Source: Trichobilharzia regenti (lineage: Eukaryota; Platyhelminthes; Trematoda; Strigeidida; Schistosomatidae). From it: a stretch of DNA of 64,000 nt. The stretch is taken from positions 310,001 through 374,000 of the forward strand of contig CALYDD020000393.1 in the NCBI GenBank assembly GCA_944472135.2, written 5' to 3'. A model generated the notes under the pieces. It searched no databases, was not told the DNA's origin, and worked only from the letters and a program-made list of their open reading frames with translations. Shown here piece after piece: positions 13,901-26,815 of the stretch. Each line of letters opens with the position of its first letter. The first letter of the stretch is position 1. A program made the position numbers and the translations under genes.

Positions 13901-16600
13901 AGAAAAGAGATATAATGGTAATATGATTATTGCAGATTATTACCATCCTACTTTATTCTTTGTTTCAACACTAATTATTGTTGGCAAATCACGACTAAAT
14001 TACTGACACTTGCTTGCTACTTCTGCGTTTCTCACGCAGTTTTCTTCTGTGTTCTTCTCCCTCCATGTGGACTGCGCTGGATCACTTCACTGAGACAGTT
14101 CCACCATCCTTTAGATTGGTGATACTCAAATGCAGTACTGAAACCACTAGAATTACACTTCGAGATATTTGAAAACATGGTTGGCACATCTGAATGGAAT
14201 AGGAATGGAAACAACCTTCATCAAGAAATCTGTTAATCAATCCGAATCTGTGCCCATGTAACTGCCAACATCACAGTAATCTTGTACTTCACGGTGACTG
14301 TGAAATAATCAGAATTTTCAAAAGTCAGATCCAAGAATACATTCTATGCCGTGTGCTTAACACCAAAAGAACCAATAATGCTTGTTAGCTTTGGAGCCTT
14401 TGTATTTCATCTTAGCACTAACCATCTTAGAACACCACTTAGGTCCTGATAACACAAACAGTTGAATCTAGCAAATGAAATTTACAAGCGTTAGGTAAAA
14501 TACAGATTCAATATGACATAGCCCGTTCTTTTGACATCTACTCGACTGAACGTCAGTTTCATCAAACGTCTATCACGTTATTCATATTCTTTTCTCTATC
14601 TTTGTTATTTCAAACAATGCTGGTCCCGATTTCTCAGTGGGAATTAGTATCACGATACTAACAATTATTGGTAGGGTCCACACTTTGACGCTTGCATAAA
14701 TGACTTGTTTCATTCAAGAAATGAAAAAATCATTATTTTAAGCCAACTTGAGTTACTCATTTCTTAGATTTGAAGAACCTTTTGTATCCACAACTCCTAA
14801 AAGAGTGTATGACTTTCAGGAGTTGTGAGGGTGGGTCACTAATACTTCGTTTGTGAAAGCCTTACTTTGGCTGAAGCAAAACTCGCTGTGTCAGTGTATT
14901 GTTTGGTTGGATGCGCACACGTTTTGCAGTCTGGTTACGAAATGATAATTTAAACATTTACCACTATAATAGACACTAAATAGCGAGTGCTCGTGCCCAA
15001 GGTTGAGTGCCGATATAGGTGGTATCTACTTTTTGTAGACTTATCAACCGCCTAGCGATGTGATTGTCTCACATACAAGTAACTTTCCTATCCATGCTGT
15101 CACTAACAGTTTCACCTTGTCTTTTTATTCAATCATAAGTGTGCGTCTAATTTATCAGTCCTTTAGTTTCTAATTATTTCTCCCTCTTTTCATCATTTTT
15201 CCACTATTGGTATCTGCTCACTCAGTCTTCATTTCTACCTCTTACTGCCTCTCCTCTTATACCCCTTTCCTATTCCTCTGCCAAATAGAACGACTATCTA
15301 GCGAAGAGATGCTATCTAATTAAAATGTCATCAAGGACCAAAAACCGCTCACTTAAGGTGTTTCACACGCAACCCAAACCTCACTAAAAGCAACGCTTAC
15401 CAGAGGTTTTAAGACAGGTGGTTTACAGTCAGTACTCAGAAATTCTTCAGATACTGTAGGTCAGAGATACCAGTTAGTTTGCACACTATTGTGGCACATA
15501 TATGCTGATTATTGGCAGATCGTAAGTTTATCCAGACATCACCAATAGCTTTTATGTGTAGAGAATGGCTGAAGAAAGTGGACACATTTGCTCACTCAGG
15601 TATCAAATTTATCACTGCGGACGGAATACTCAGTTAATTGTACGCTAGAAACATCTGAAAATAGATATCATAGTGATTTTATGGTTCTGCATTGAAAACC
15701 TTATTGTGTCAAGTAACACTTAATTTGGTGACAGGAATTAACGATAAAACTCAAATTTCATAGAAAAATTATTCGCCCCCCCGTTCTTATCCCTGAATTG
15801 AGATATCAACATTGAGTGTGACTATTTGTTACTGTGTCGACGAGAGTTTCACTGAGAATTGGTCGTCACAGTACACCTCACTAACTGGAAGTCGTAAAAC
15901 TTCATTAATGTATCCGATATTTTTGGCTAAAACAATATTGCCACACAAGTGAACCAGCCAGTGAGCTTCAGCAATCACTGTCCGTTTGCGTTAATTCTGA
16001 GAACAGCAGGACCGACTCAGAGCTTTAACCAGTGATTTAAGGCGGTGTTACACAGTCGTTTCTCCTTAATTAACGGTAACTCCCATATTTCATCGTACTG
16101 ACGATAACTCAACACGGAACTTACCATAATCATTCAGATATTTTGATTGACGATAGAAGGTTTTTTAAAAGATACCTGTGACTGCTTAATCTCTTCTTGA
16201 ACGCGTCAACTGAGGGCATAGATACCACCTATTCTAGTACTCGGTTTCTAGATTTTATGAATCGATGGAAGAAATGGTGCCCAGAGTAATATAGTTCCTC
16301 CTCGTTTCCTGTACCCTCCTCCTATTTCTCTTGAAATGCGAATACTGCGTGAGGAGGAAAAGAAAAGATAGATCGGATTCATAGTCATTTCTCAGATATA
16401 CTGACACTGTAATGCTACCTCCTGTCTGCCTGTGGTATGATAGAGAGAAGCGATTTGAACTGTTGTGTTTTTCTAGTATGATAAAATGGTCAAACCAAAA
16501 TTCGTACGTCTGGAATTCTTTTGGTGACCTTCTATTATCTGTGAGACTGCCTTGAGACAAGGGCTGGCCACCTGGATGCAGTTTTCCAGTTTCGATTTTA
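13901..16600. other. Unassigned region upstream of the plus-strand GH20 copy
   Basis: I looked on the plus strand for the missing 5' GH20 exons (HRG, HWHxxD, DTPGH) and did not find them. Short open frames on either strand have no recognisable motif. Confidence 0.5.
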
Positions 16601-16635
16601 CTAGAAATTCATATCAATTATTGGACACTTGACAG

Positions 16636-16789
16636 GTGAATGCGATGAAGAAAACGGAAAGTTAGGTCCTTTGAATCCAATCTATTCATCGTCGTATGAT
16701 TTCTTGGAGAAATTCTTTAGAGAAATCGTCAGTAAATTTCATGACAATTATATTCATCTTGGCGGCAATGAGGTTGACTATGAGTGCTG
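16636..16789 (+). CDS. GH20 paralogue, partial exon 6 equivalent
   Basis: Open after GACAG at 16635: GKLGPLNP, then [15 protein letters not shown]. The Glu general acid is present but its Asp partner is Asn. The HTLSWG half of the exon is missing; in-frame sequence upstream reaches a stop at 16602. The Trp codon splits TG| before GAGAGT, where the paralogue has GTGAGT. Confidence 0.8.
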
Positions 16790-17428
16790 GAGAGTTCTGT
16801 TGATTTTATGCAAGAGTAAATTAAGAATGTTACTGATTTGTAGATTGACTAATAATACGGAAAACACACCACTTATAGTGTTGTCATGACGTCATTTGGA
16901 AGTTTGTGCTGAAGATGTCTGATGAATTGCATCAAAATTTGTGTGTACAGGAAACAGTGTACAACAACCTTCGACAGTTTCTAAACCTGAGTGACTGACT
17001 TACCAAATTATAATTTTGTATTAAAGTGTCCATTTACCTGATATTACCAGTGGATTGCAAGACATTTATTGCAACCGAACATGGTAGCCACAAATTGCCA
17101 GTGAAATATAATCTCACATTATTCCTCTTTTGATTGGTTAATATAAACGAATGCAGACAACTTTCCATAAGGCACGACTATTTCTTCTTCTTATTTTCTT
17201 CAGTAGAACACTGAATATTACAGCACCCATCTATCTCATTCTCTTCCTTCCATTGAGTGGAATAGAAAATCCTCATCAACAATCTCTGATCAAGTTGTAT
17301 TTTAACAATTAATTCATGTAGATTAACGGAAGACTTGATATTGCTGCTCCTTATTTGTAGGCAGTTTAAATTGAATCATCGACAAGAACAATGAACAAGT
17401 AGATTTAATGTCTTCCTGTTTATTTTAG

Positions 17429-17609
17429 GAGTTCGAATCCAGAAATAACTAAATTCATGAAAGACAAGAAATTCGGTGAGGATTATTACCAATTACATAG
17501 ATATCATCTGGTGAAACTTATTGAGATTGTTAAGAACATGACGACGACAGACCCTGACTTACCGATCACTCCTATTGTCTTCCAGGAGAGTTATGCTGAC
17601 GAATGTCAA
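17429..17609 (+). CDS. GH20 paralogue, exon 7 equivalent
   Basis: 181 nt between TTTTAG and GTAAGT: SNPEITKFMKDKKFGEDYYQ, then TPIVFQESYADECQ. KKFGEDYYQ is close to the family's KGFGEDF. The active-site Trp is Phe. Phase 0 out. Confidence 0.9.
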
Positions 17610-18702
17610 GTAAGTTTTGAGAAATATGTTTCTAATTAAATCGCTACGCTCGATATTCAGTGACGATTATCTGTATCCCACTGACAAAACATTATCAGTC
17701 CTATTTATTTGATGATAAGGAGGATTGTTGTGATTCCATCATATATTTTAACGAGTGACAGATTATTGCAAGCATTTATTTTCAAGTTATTTTATTTCAC
17801 GTCTAAAACATTTGATCCATGTTGGCTGATTTGGTGTCTAGAGACAAATAATAATCCATCTATCTCATCACCATCAGGCAATAAGATCTAGGTCGCTGAA
17901 TGCTGCGTTCGGGTGTTACTCCATGTATGGTGATAGGAGAATATTTTCTCTTATTACTTGTCCAGTGGAGTCTGTCATGCTGAATCTGGCTAAGCTTTCT
18001 CACTCTCACAAACCAGTCGACCTAAATACAGCGGAATAATCCCTGTGCTCGATTGTGAAATCATCTGGTTGTATTTGATCAATTGAGTTATTTCATGTGA
18101 TTATTTAATTTGGACATGGCACAGGAGTTCACTTCGTTAATGAAAATTTTTGTCTCCTTTATCTCTGGGGTGAGTGTCTGTTGACACATGGGATCCCAGA
18201 CAGACACTCTGGCTTGTGTCTTTGTTCCCATTTCCAGTGGTTAACCTGTAGGTCAGTAGAGTGATCATACTATTTGATGAGTCTTGAACAGAAAGAAACT
18301 TCTATCCACATTTTCACTGTTAACAAACATGAACAGAATCAAATCAATATTTATTTAATTCCAGTTATGATCGCTACTCATCTTGAAAGTTTACTAAATA
18401 ATTAAAGAACAGAGGTGATTTAATTTCATTCTTCGGTTGAATAAATCTAACGTGTTGCATATTTTGTCCATGTCAAAAGCCTGACAAGCCTCTGAAAAGA
18501 GGCATCAGAAAATTCGATATCTTAGGTAAAATGACTTTACACAGTCAACCTGTAGAAGAAATATTTCATCGGTTCGATAATGTGGCATCCTCTATTTCCA
18601 GACTAATAATCAACCGATAATACCTTTCAAATTAAACTGCATAGTTATATCAGTTTGACGTTCATACCACTAACTTTACAAATGTTTCATTCGGTTTAAC
18701 AG

Positions 18703-18877
18703 ACTGACTTCAAAACAATCATTCATGTCTGGAAAACTGTAGAATGGGAAAAACATGTCTACAATGCCACTCTAGATGGATATAAGGTTATAGTTTCTGG
18801 TACATGGAATCTGAATGACATACAATCTGATCTTGATTGGATGAGATATTACTCACAGAATATCAAAGAGTTTGGAG
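18703..18877 (+). CDS. GH20 paralogue, exon 8 equivalent
   Basis: 175 nt, the same length as exon 8 of the minus-strand gene: TIIHVWKTVEWE, then YKVIVSGTWNLNDIQ and DWMRYYSQNI. The Tyr and Asp of the APWYLD loop are both Asn. Donor GTGAGT, phase 1. Confidence 0.9.
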
Positions 18878-21314
18878 GTGAGTTAATTCTTGCGTAGTCT
18901 GAAAGAAATTTATGTGTTGACGATATTTATCTGTGTGTGTTCCAAGTTTCACTTCGCCTGTGATATGCAACAGTTTTGAAATGAACACGGATTCACAATG
19001 ATTGCAGCATATGCGATATTTTTTGAAGTCGTTTGTCCTAATACTATGTGTCGGCATATTAACAACAAAATATATATATATATATAGGACGTCAATGGGA
19101 CATTCACACTGAACTCAGGAGTCAGTCATGAAGATCTTGTGAAATAATCGAGATTTGTAGATCTATTTTGTGATTTTGTTTTCCTTGGTTTTGCATTTTC
19201 TGAGATGAATGTTTTCATTGCGAATTCATAGATACTGAACAAGTGCCCTAACGAAATCAAACACTCACTGCAGAATCTTGACTTAATGAAGTAGGTTTGA
19301 GCCTCGATATCGGATAAGTTGAATCGATGCACACTAATGTCTATTTCATTGTCACTAAACATCTACATTCGGCGACATCTACACACACGACAATGATATG
19401 AGTGGAAATGAAGATGTTGTAAATTGTACAGTGTCGAAGTCATTGCGTCATTTCACTCAGAGATTGAACAGACATTATTGCCACTGATGGTCAGACTTGT
19501 TGTTTACTTTCCAGATAGTGTTTATCCTGCTTTTATGAATGTAATTTTTATGGGACATTTTGACATGGTTTTTGTTAATTCAGACTTCAAATTTCCTATT
19601 CAGACATGCAACTCACTTCATCCTTACGATAATACATACGCTGTTAGTTTCAAAGGAATTCGATGCTACCTTGATTGAAGAGTCAGAAGAGTTCCTTCCC
19701 AATACAGCATTAATCAAGAAATTAGGAGGCGAATTCATTTTTCATGAAACTGGAAGCATATTCTAACGTCTATTTGGACTAATAAAATTTTGACGACAGC
19801 CATTATGTGTAAAGTGTTGTGCATAAGATGACATTCCAGTGAGTAGCATAACTGAAGATATACTGTTCCACGGTGCAATTTAATTAATTCATGTGATACT
19901 CTGATGTCGCGAAAGGATTTATCTGTTACTCGATGAAACTAATGCTATCGTAGTGCGCTGATGGACATCACCAGTGATGTGTGAAAATACGAGTTGAGCT
20001 GTTTCGGTGGAACTGATTAATTAATGTATGACTGACTCATTAGTGTATATCATATAGACTACAGTGAACATATACCAGTTCATTCTAAGGAAACCGAATC
20101 TATCGGTAGTCCTGCTTCTTTGAACAACACCTCATCATAATAACTTGAACATCTTCATAATATATTAAAAACAACAATAATAGGAGCGAATAATTGCAGT
20201 TTCATTAAATGTCTCAGCCTCTTCGGTTACAAATCCCTTCCTGTTGGTAGATAATTTTCATTGAAGAAAATTGAGAATTATATCAGAAAGTGTATCATGA
20301 TAGAAATGTGAAGTGATATAAAAGTCACAGCGTTTTGATTATCATTTGACGTATATGTGATCAGTAAGAACATGAGACAATGTGATACTGATTTGCTCAG
20401 TGATATGTTTGTGTATATATAATCAAGAAAATAGTATCTGTTTGAAAAGGTGTGTGAAGTCAGGAGTTTGACATAAACAGTGAGTACCACTGGGGAATAA
20501 ACACGCAGATAAAATACGCTATACTTAAGTTCAAATTGTGATAGATAAGAATGATAAGTAAAAAGTCATATCATTGGTATGTTGTGAATACAAATGTGCT
20601 ATTTATCGACCGTTATCAGGTAATGAAGAATTTAATAAAGTCGAATGAAAAGCACATTGTGAGTAAAACAACGAATCTGAAGAGCATCTTAGTGTAACGA
20701 AGTCGACAACAGAAAAAAATGGAGTTGGGATTTCAAGTGTTAACTTTTAAAATTTATGGAGGAGGCTGAGGTGAATAAAGAGGCTGCTCACACTTCATCC
20801 AGACATGGAAAATTTTTCATATTTATTGACTAGCACAACACCTAAATGGACTGTATTACATACGTCTCCAAGGACACCGTGGATCATCAAGAATGTGCTA
20901 AGATTGCAATATTCAAATATTTTTGGCCCCTTTATACAAAGATACAGGTACACATTTGTGTGACCCTGTATGAAGATTACTGAGCATTGCCTATGCAATG
21001 GGGGATATTGGCACTTTCAGTTCGTAGACGCACATTATTGAGGCCGTCGTTAGCCATTTATCCTTGACCTGCTATGTGAGTGACTCTTTAGTTTGCAACG
21101 AAGTTCTAGTTGAGCTGCAGGAAATCTGTGTTATATTTTGGGTGTTGAACAGTAGTTAACAGAAATTTGCGAGTTTTAAAACCAGTTGACCTGCAAATCT
21201 ATCAGTCACATTCATCAGCAAAATTTGCAGATTTGAATTTCTGAAATCCACTAGACTTTCCTTACTGAGTTCATCGGTTCCCAGAGCAAATAACACTTTT
21301 CATTTTGTTCACAG

Positions 21315-21405
21315 GCTCACCTACGCAAATATTAAGAGTCATTGGAGGTGAAGCTACACTGTGGAGCACACGTGTGGATGAGACGAATATAATGTCACTA
21401 GCTTG
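21315..21405 (+). CDS. GH20 paralogue, exon 9 equivalent
   Basis: 91 nt between TTCACAG and [26 protein letters not shown]. The GGEATLW core is intact; the substrate-binding Glu of WGE is Thr (WST). It follows a 2.4-kb intron. Confidence 0.9.
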
Positions 21406-21998
21406 GTAAGTACTCTTCACTAATCCTTCCTATTGTTTTCACCAAAATCATTGTTTGATAGGTACCTCAACTGTGAATCAAATTGTTGTTTAGGATGGAA
21501 AATTACAAAATGTTTCGGTGATGATTTTCAGTCAAAATCTGAACATCGAAACCAATTAACATAATTGAAAAAAAAGTGAATTATCCTTAAGCTTTTTAAC
21601 TATACACCCAGTATCAACAGACAAAATACCTGCATGTGAACCGTTAACAATGAAGTTCAACTTCGACTTGACTCCGCTTTCTTTGAATTGCCATATGGAA
21701 TCATAATGACTAAATATCTAGACTGTGGGATTTTGTGTCCCTCAAAGTTGACTTTCCCTATTTATAAAAGACACAGTTGGCAAGAAATCGAGTGACACGT
21801 TTGTTCATTTCATGAAACGTTGTAACATAAGATTCACAGATGAGAATTTTCTAGCCAATCCATTTGGTAAAATTACATTCAGTTCATTGCTGACCTACTT
21901 TGAATAAGTTAAGACAAAAAGGTAATGCGCTGTGTTTCAATCCAACTCGCTAACCTCAGTTTTCTGTGTTTCTTCTCGTCACTGTGATATATGTGTAG

Positions 21999-22100
21999 GC
22001 CTAGAGGTGCTGCTACAGCTGAACGACTTTGGACGAAATACCCTGACAATATGACCGAATTCGGAAAGAGATTGGACGAACTTCGATGCAGAATGCGCCA
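21999..22100 (+). CDS. GH20 paralogue, exon 10 equivalent
   Basis: 102 nt: PRGAATAERLWTKYPDN, then EFGKRLDELRCRMR. It begins with the last base of the split Trp codon and ends CA|GTGAGT. No frameshift, unlike the block B copy. Confidence 0.9.
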
Positions 22101-23106
22101 GTGAGTTTCCCTCTACATACAGTCATGCATTTTCTGTTAAAATATTGTGGTTCTGTAGCCACTTGTTGCAAGTATGAATGGGACACTGTGATATGGTTAT
22201 GTCAGTAATCTCCTTTCCTGGACATTCGGTGTCATCATATAAGCTGCAAGCGAGCTATTCCGTGACATACTGTTTGACGAATTGATAACTGATCGTAACT
22301 AAAATTTCCAGACATGAATGTTATCAGAGATGTTAGGTGTGTCATGTTTAAGAAAGGAAAATAAAAACTCTGAACTCTCGATATAAACACTTTAAATCCT
22401 CAGAGTTGAAACGAAATATTGTGAATGAATTTTGTAATGTGTAGATACTCTCACTTGTCACGATCTCTGAATCTTTTAATAATACCCTGTTTTCTGTGGA
22501 GAGGACAACATAATGTTCAATTACGTTACTGTTGAACAATTATGTTAATCACCACCTGGTCTCAATCGCCAAAATGTACAGGAAGTTAGTTTTATCTTTT
22601 CTAGCACACAAACTGATTTGAAGTCATTCTGTTTCAAATAGTTTCAGTACAAACAGGGAAACTTAAGTAGTTTAACTATCCCTACTTCTGATTCCGCCAA
22701 AGGCATATTTTTCAATGATGCACTTAATCTGCACACAACAGTGGCATTTACAGGAAAAGATGATGGTGTCTGCGGTTTCCTAAACATCATGGGGTTGGTT
22801 ATTCACTTCGGAAGTGCCGGAACACGCATTTAACACGGAATATTAAGTACAGCAGTGATACGTCTAAAGTGGTCAGCAAAACTGTCCACTTTATCGGCTA
22901 ACAGTCGTTTTAGTTCAGCAATAAATAGTCCTTTTGTACATGTTGAAGGAGAATATACAGATGACGCGTCATTACTGGCTTCATCGATGATCACTTTTTG
23001 CTTTTCTAATTTCTGTTATACAACACGTGAAACGGCACAGCCGACAATAACTTTATATATGTAGTTGACAACAGACTTTCTTTATTTCTTTAACAACTGA
23101 TTTCAG

Positions 23107-23158
23107 GAACGGCATACCAGCTCACCCTGTTCTTGGTCCTGGTTTCTGTCCGTTTTAA
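23107..23158 (+). CDS. GH20 paralogue, terminal exon
   Basis: 52 nt after TTTCAG: NGIPAHPVLGPGFCPF and then a TAA stop. It is shorter than the minus-strand terminal exon but keeps the GPGFC tail. Confidence 0.88.
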
Positions 23159-23159
23159 C

Positions 23160-24640
23160 GCAAACAATTTGGAGAATTCTACTGAAAATTGTAATTTACT
23201 TAATTTTGTTTGATATCTGAATGATTTCTATGTAGAAAGAAACCTCAAAAGACTTCTAATATCCTGTGTAATACATCGTGGTTTCAGTAATATAGTTTCT
23301 GTCTGTCTAGAAATACGCTTTCTCAGGTGTATCGTCTAACACACAATGAATCTTGTCTCAATGCAGAATCTTATACAGGTAATTCTGAAGTTTATGAGAT
23401 GAGAGCAGTTGTTCTTTGATAATTAGTCTGTATGGTCGCTTAAAATTATTCAGGTGTAATTCGGGTAGCCTAAATTCGCTTCACAGATAAAGTGACTTTC
23501 CGTTGAATACAAAGTAGGTGCTTAATAATTAGTTATCAAACACAACCGGCAAGATACAAGATGAAAGTTTTCCCTCGTATTATACTTCCAACTAATACAA
23601 AGCGTCCTCACCGACATTTGTGATGCTATTCTGATGAATATGACGCACAACACTTTCGCGACTACATTGTCAGGTAGTGAAATTTGAATCCCATGAGTGC
23701 ATACAATAGTCACAAAAACTGTTTGTATGAAAGTTATTCGTCTGTCTTTTCGTTTTAACACTTCAGGTGAACATGAAGAATAATTAATTGCTGATTAATT
23801 AACATGCAATGTATTTTTGGCTTACTGAAGTTATCTGAGTAAATATGACTTGACAGACTGTCACTTTGAATTTGAATGATGTTAGAAGGCGAAATGGTGG
23901 TATAATTCGCATGAGTGTTTGAGAAAATGTACTCAGTTTGTTTTCGACTGTATCGATATTGTAAATTACTAAATGTGTAAGTAGCGATTCACAAATTAAT
24001 TCGCAAATTGAGGAAAGACTTACAGGTTTAATCAATCAGTGGTATTCGAGTGACCTATATAGAGTCATCCATGTATCTATCAATAATAATATTAGTGGAA
24101 ACAGGCCTACTGATCAGGAAACTTTTTGTAAGTGGACACCAATCCATCCATCCATCCATCACTCTTCTTAGTTCATATATTGCACACTCCCAAACTCAGA
24201 CTTCTCTGTTGCATTAAGGAAATAAACTTGTGGAAGGAAGATTGCATAACTTCATTTCCAAACGTATTATGCTTTGCTTTTATCGTACATATAAGTCTAA
24301 ATGTCATACAACAAATATTCCTGTATAAATAATGGACGTGTAAATAACCCTCACTTCATGCGCCGTATTGCTGATATCTCGAAACTGGCGCCTTTCATGT
24401 AAAATGTATTGAGAATAGACGTTTTTATTATCCCTATTTGTCTTCTTCAAGTGAAACGACTGAGTGTATTTATCAATTAGGCAACTGATAAGTGATTAAA
24501 CAGTTTTGTATTTCCCTACTGAGTCAATTAATTCACACGAAAGGACGAATGAAATGGAATCTCTCTCTCTCACATTTCTGCCTATCGAGTCAACTTGATT
24601 TCAGTTAGTTAGGTTCTCTGCCACAATCTAATGAGCGATT
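23160..24640. other. Unassigned region 3' of the plus-strand GH20 copy
   Basis: Contains a (CCAT)n tract at about 24143-24163 and otherwise nothing supported. Part may be the 3' UTR of the GH20 copy; no clear polyadenylation signal was chosen. Confidence 0.4.
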
Positions 24641-24649
24641 AAGCTAAAT

Positions 24650-25560
24650 AAAAATTACAAGTAATTCCAGTTGAACAGCAACTTTTGTGAAACATGATTT
24701 ATATGAACACAAGTCAAGGAACAAATGTTGAGATTGTTATTATACGCTTTAGACGTTGGAAATGGCCAGCATCTATCGGAACCGGGTTGAAGGTTTCTGT
24801 AGAGACGAATTCCTTTCAGTATTATGTCATCCACTGCGCTTATGATTCTCGCTGCTGACACTGGGAATGACTATCCATCGATCTAGGCGTGAACTGTCAA
24901 AATTCTGTCTGTCGACCAGTCTCTCAAAACTGATACCTCCTACTCTAGAACATTGTTCCAACGAGTTCCTCCTTTCAGACAGACCAAGGGAGAGGGTGCT
25001 TGTCCAAGTGTTCTCAAGTGAAGATGAGGAGTTTTTATTGAATGCATAATGTGATGTTACTTTTGTTTTCATTTTAAAATCTGCATAGTGAATTCATAGC
25101 TTCATTGAGATTTATGCTAAATCAATTGAAATAGCTTATTTTAAAACGGCAGTTTTGTGAAAAAAATATAACGAAAAATCGTGTGGTATTAGTTATTAAT
25201 CTGTGTTACTTTATTATTTATTGAAGCGACTATTCATGTACAAATGTCAAGTAGGCTGAAAAAATGTGTCTCATCTCGAAAAAAGTAGTCGTATTAGTTG
25301 TTTTTCTACTGAAATATGTGTGTACTTTGAAACTAACATTGAAGAGAGAGAGAGAGGGTACAGAGAGGGGAAAGATAAAAAGACGTACTTTGTATTCTAA
25401 TTTGTGTAGTTTTATTTCAATCAGTGGATAAATTACACACTGATCTTTGAACTCATAGTTATATTCTCGTGTTAAATAAACAGTTTTGAGTGGTTATTTT
25501 TTATAAAAGTATTTTGTTAGATTTAATGATACGTGTTAGAATGGTTAAACAATTATTATA
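24650..25560 (+). repeat. R repeat copy 2, proximal and middle parts
   Basis: 24650-25050 matches 3960-4160 and 60220-60270 in reverse complement. 25085-25560 is the reverse complement of 1690-2130 and a direct match to 37020-37460. The stretch equivalent to 2130-3960 of copy 1 is missing. Confidence 0.7.
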
Positions 25561-25769
25561 TACCGTAAATCATCAGGTTGGAAAGATTTTAAATAATCGC
25601 GAGAGTAAGTAATGCGATTTGGACACATAAGTGAATAATTAAAACAAAATAAATCCAAGTAATCAGATGCAATATAAGTGACAGAAAATTTTGGTAGCCC
25701 AAGGTTCACGCAGGCCGCCGGAATGGGATGACTGCGTTTATATTCAAACTTATTTTCTTTCATATTCAT

Positions 25770-26815
25770 TCCTGTTCAATAACTACTGAGTAAATAATCA
25801 TTTCTGATAATACATATGACAAACACGAGCATACTGAGGGAGTGGATATCATTTTGTAACCTACAGTATCCAAAGCTCTCGTGCGGTGGAAAACAAGCTT
25901 ATGCAGGAGCATGACAACAAGATTCAAATCAGAAGGAAGGAAAGTTATAATTCTCCAATACGGGGTGCCTACAAACAACACAGAACATGCAAGGAAGCAA
26001 GAAATCTACAGACAGCTTCGAACATTATTGAAAAATACTCCAAATATGATAAAGGCTAATGTGAACGATGAACTGGGGTCAAAAGTTACAGGGAGAGAAT
26101 TTATTCTGGATAGAGAGATTCTCCCTCGTCGAAATGAATGAGAACAGAGAACTCTTTACAGAATTTGCGCTTCCCGTAATTTGGTGATTGGAGGCAAGGT
26201 GTACCAGCACAAGCCAGATAGACTTCATCCCAGCCTCACGACTGTGGAGACATAGGCTGCTCAGCACGAAATCAAGATAAGGAGCAGATGTGGGCTCAGA
26301 CCACCATCTTGTTCAAGAACGTTTCCTGGTCAAGTCGAAAATCTTCAGAACTGTCAATGACAGACCACTGGAATACAAGTCGAACAGTCAGAAACTGAAA
26401 GACCATAATACAAAAGACATCAGTGCACCAAGAAGAGTGAAGTCTGAGACACTCTGTAGCATCACAGAGGAAGCCTCTGTGGAAGAGCAGTGGAACACAC
26501 TTTAAATAACATTGTAGGAAAGCTTTCAAGATGGCGTGGGAAAAAGTAGAGGAAAGACAAGAAATAGCTTTCGACCGATGCCTGGAAGCTAACGAAGGAG
26601 AGGGAAGTGGTAATGTGAATGTTGAAGCAGTGCAAACTGCAACAACTGAAGAAGAAGCTGGCTTCAGAACATAACGCACTCCATAAAGAAGTGAAAAGTT
26701 ATATAAGGCAGTTCTAAAACACTCTGAAAACTGAAGCATAACAGGCTGTAGGTCACAGAGACTTTGTAGAGACTTCAGCAGATATCTCGACGCCACTGCT
26801 GGAAAATGTTGCACA
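25770..26815 (+). mobile_element. RTE fragment, endonuclease end of ORF
   Basis: Plus-strand frames contain RICASRNLVIGGKVYQHK (as in the APE-type endonuclease of RTE elements) and, after a frame change, GADVGSDHHLVQERFLVK, the conserved GADVxSDHHL catalytic segment. It interrupts the R repeat, which resumes at 26815. ORF broken. Confidence 0.7.

Larger units (their letters stand above)
16636..23158 (+). pseudogene. 5'-truncated GH20 hexosaminidase-like paralogue, 6 exons
   Basis: Six plus-strand exons encode about 250 aa of the C-terminal half of a GH20 protein, from GKLGPLNP through [28 protein letters not shown] and PRGAATAERLW to HPVLGPGFCPF and a stop. Exon boundaries and phases match exons 6-11 of the minus-strand gene, so the two are paralogues in inverted orientation. 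No upstream exons (HRG, HWH, DTPGH) are seen on this strand. The first exon begins in the middle of the exon 6 equivalent, and its donor is GA instead of GT. The dyad is Asn-Glu, the active-site Trp is Phe, the late Glu is Thr. All downstream exons are open with good splice sites, so decay is recent, or a transcript starts elsewhere. Confidence 0.75.

Noticed and set aside
16255..16560. 101-aa minus-strand frame just upstream of the plus-strand GH20 copy
   Set aside because: No GH20 motif and no splice context; it does not supply the missing N-terminal half.
24143..24163. (CCAT)n run considered as a CRISPR-like or regulatory array
   Set aside because: Simple tetranucleotide microsatellite with no spacers or flanking signals.
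26296..26814. 172-aa open frame on the minus strand
   Set aside because: It is antisense to an RTE endonuclease fragment whose sense-strand motif (GADVGSDHHLV) explains the sequence.
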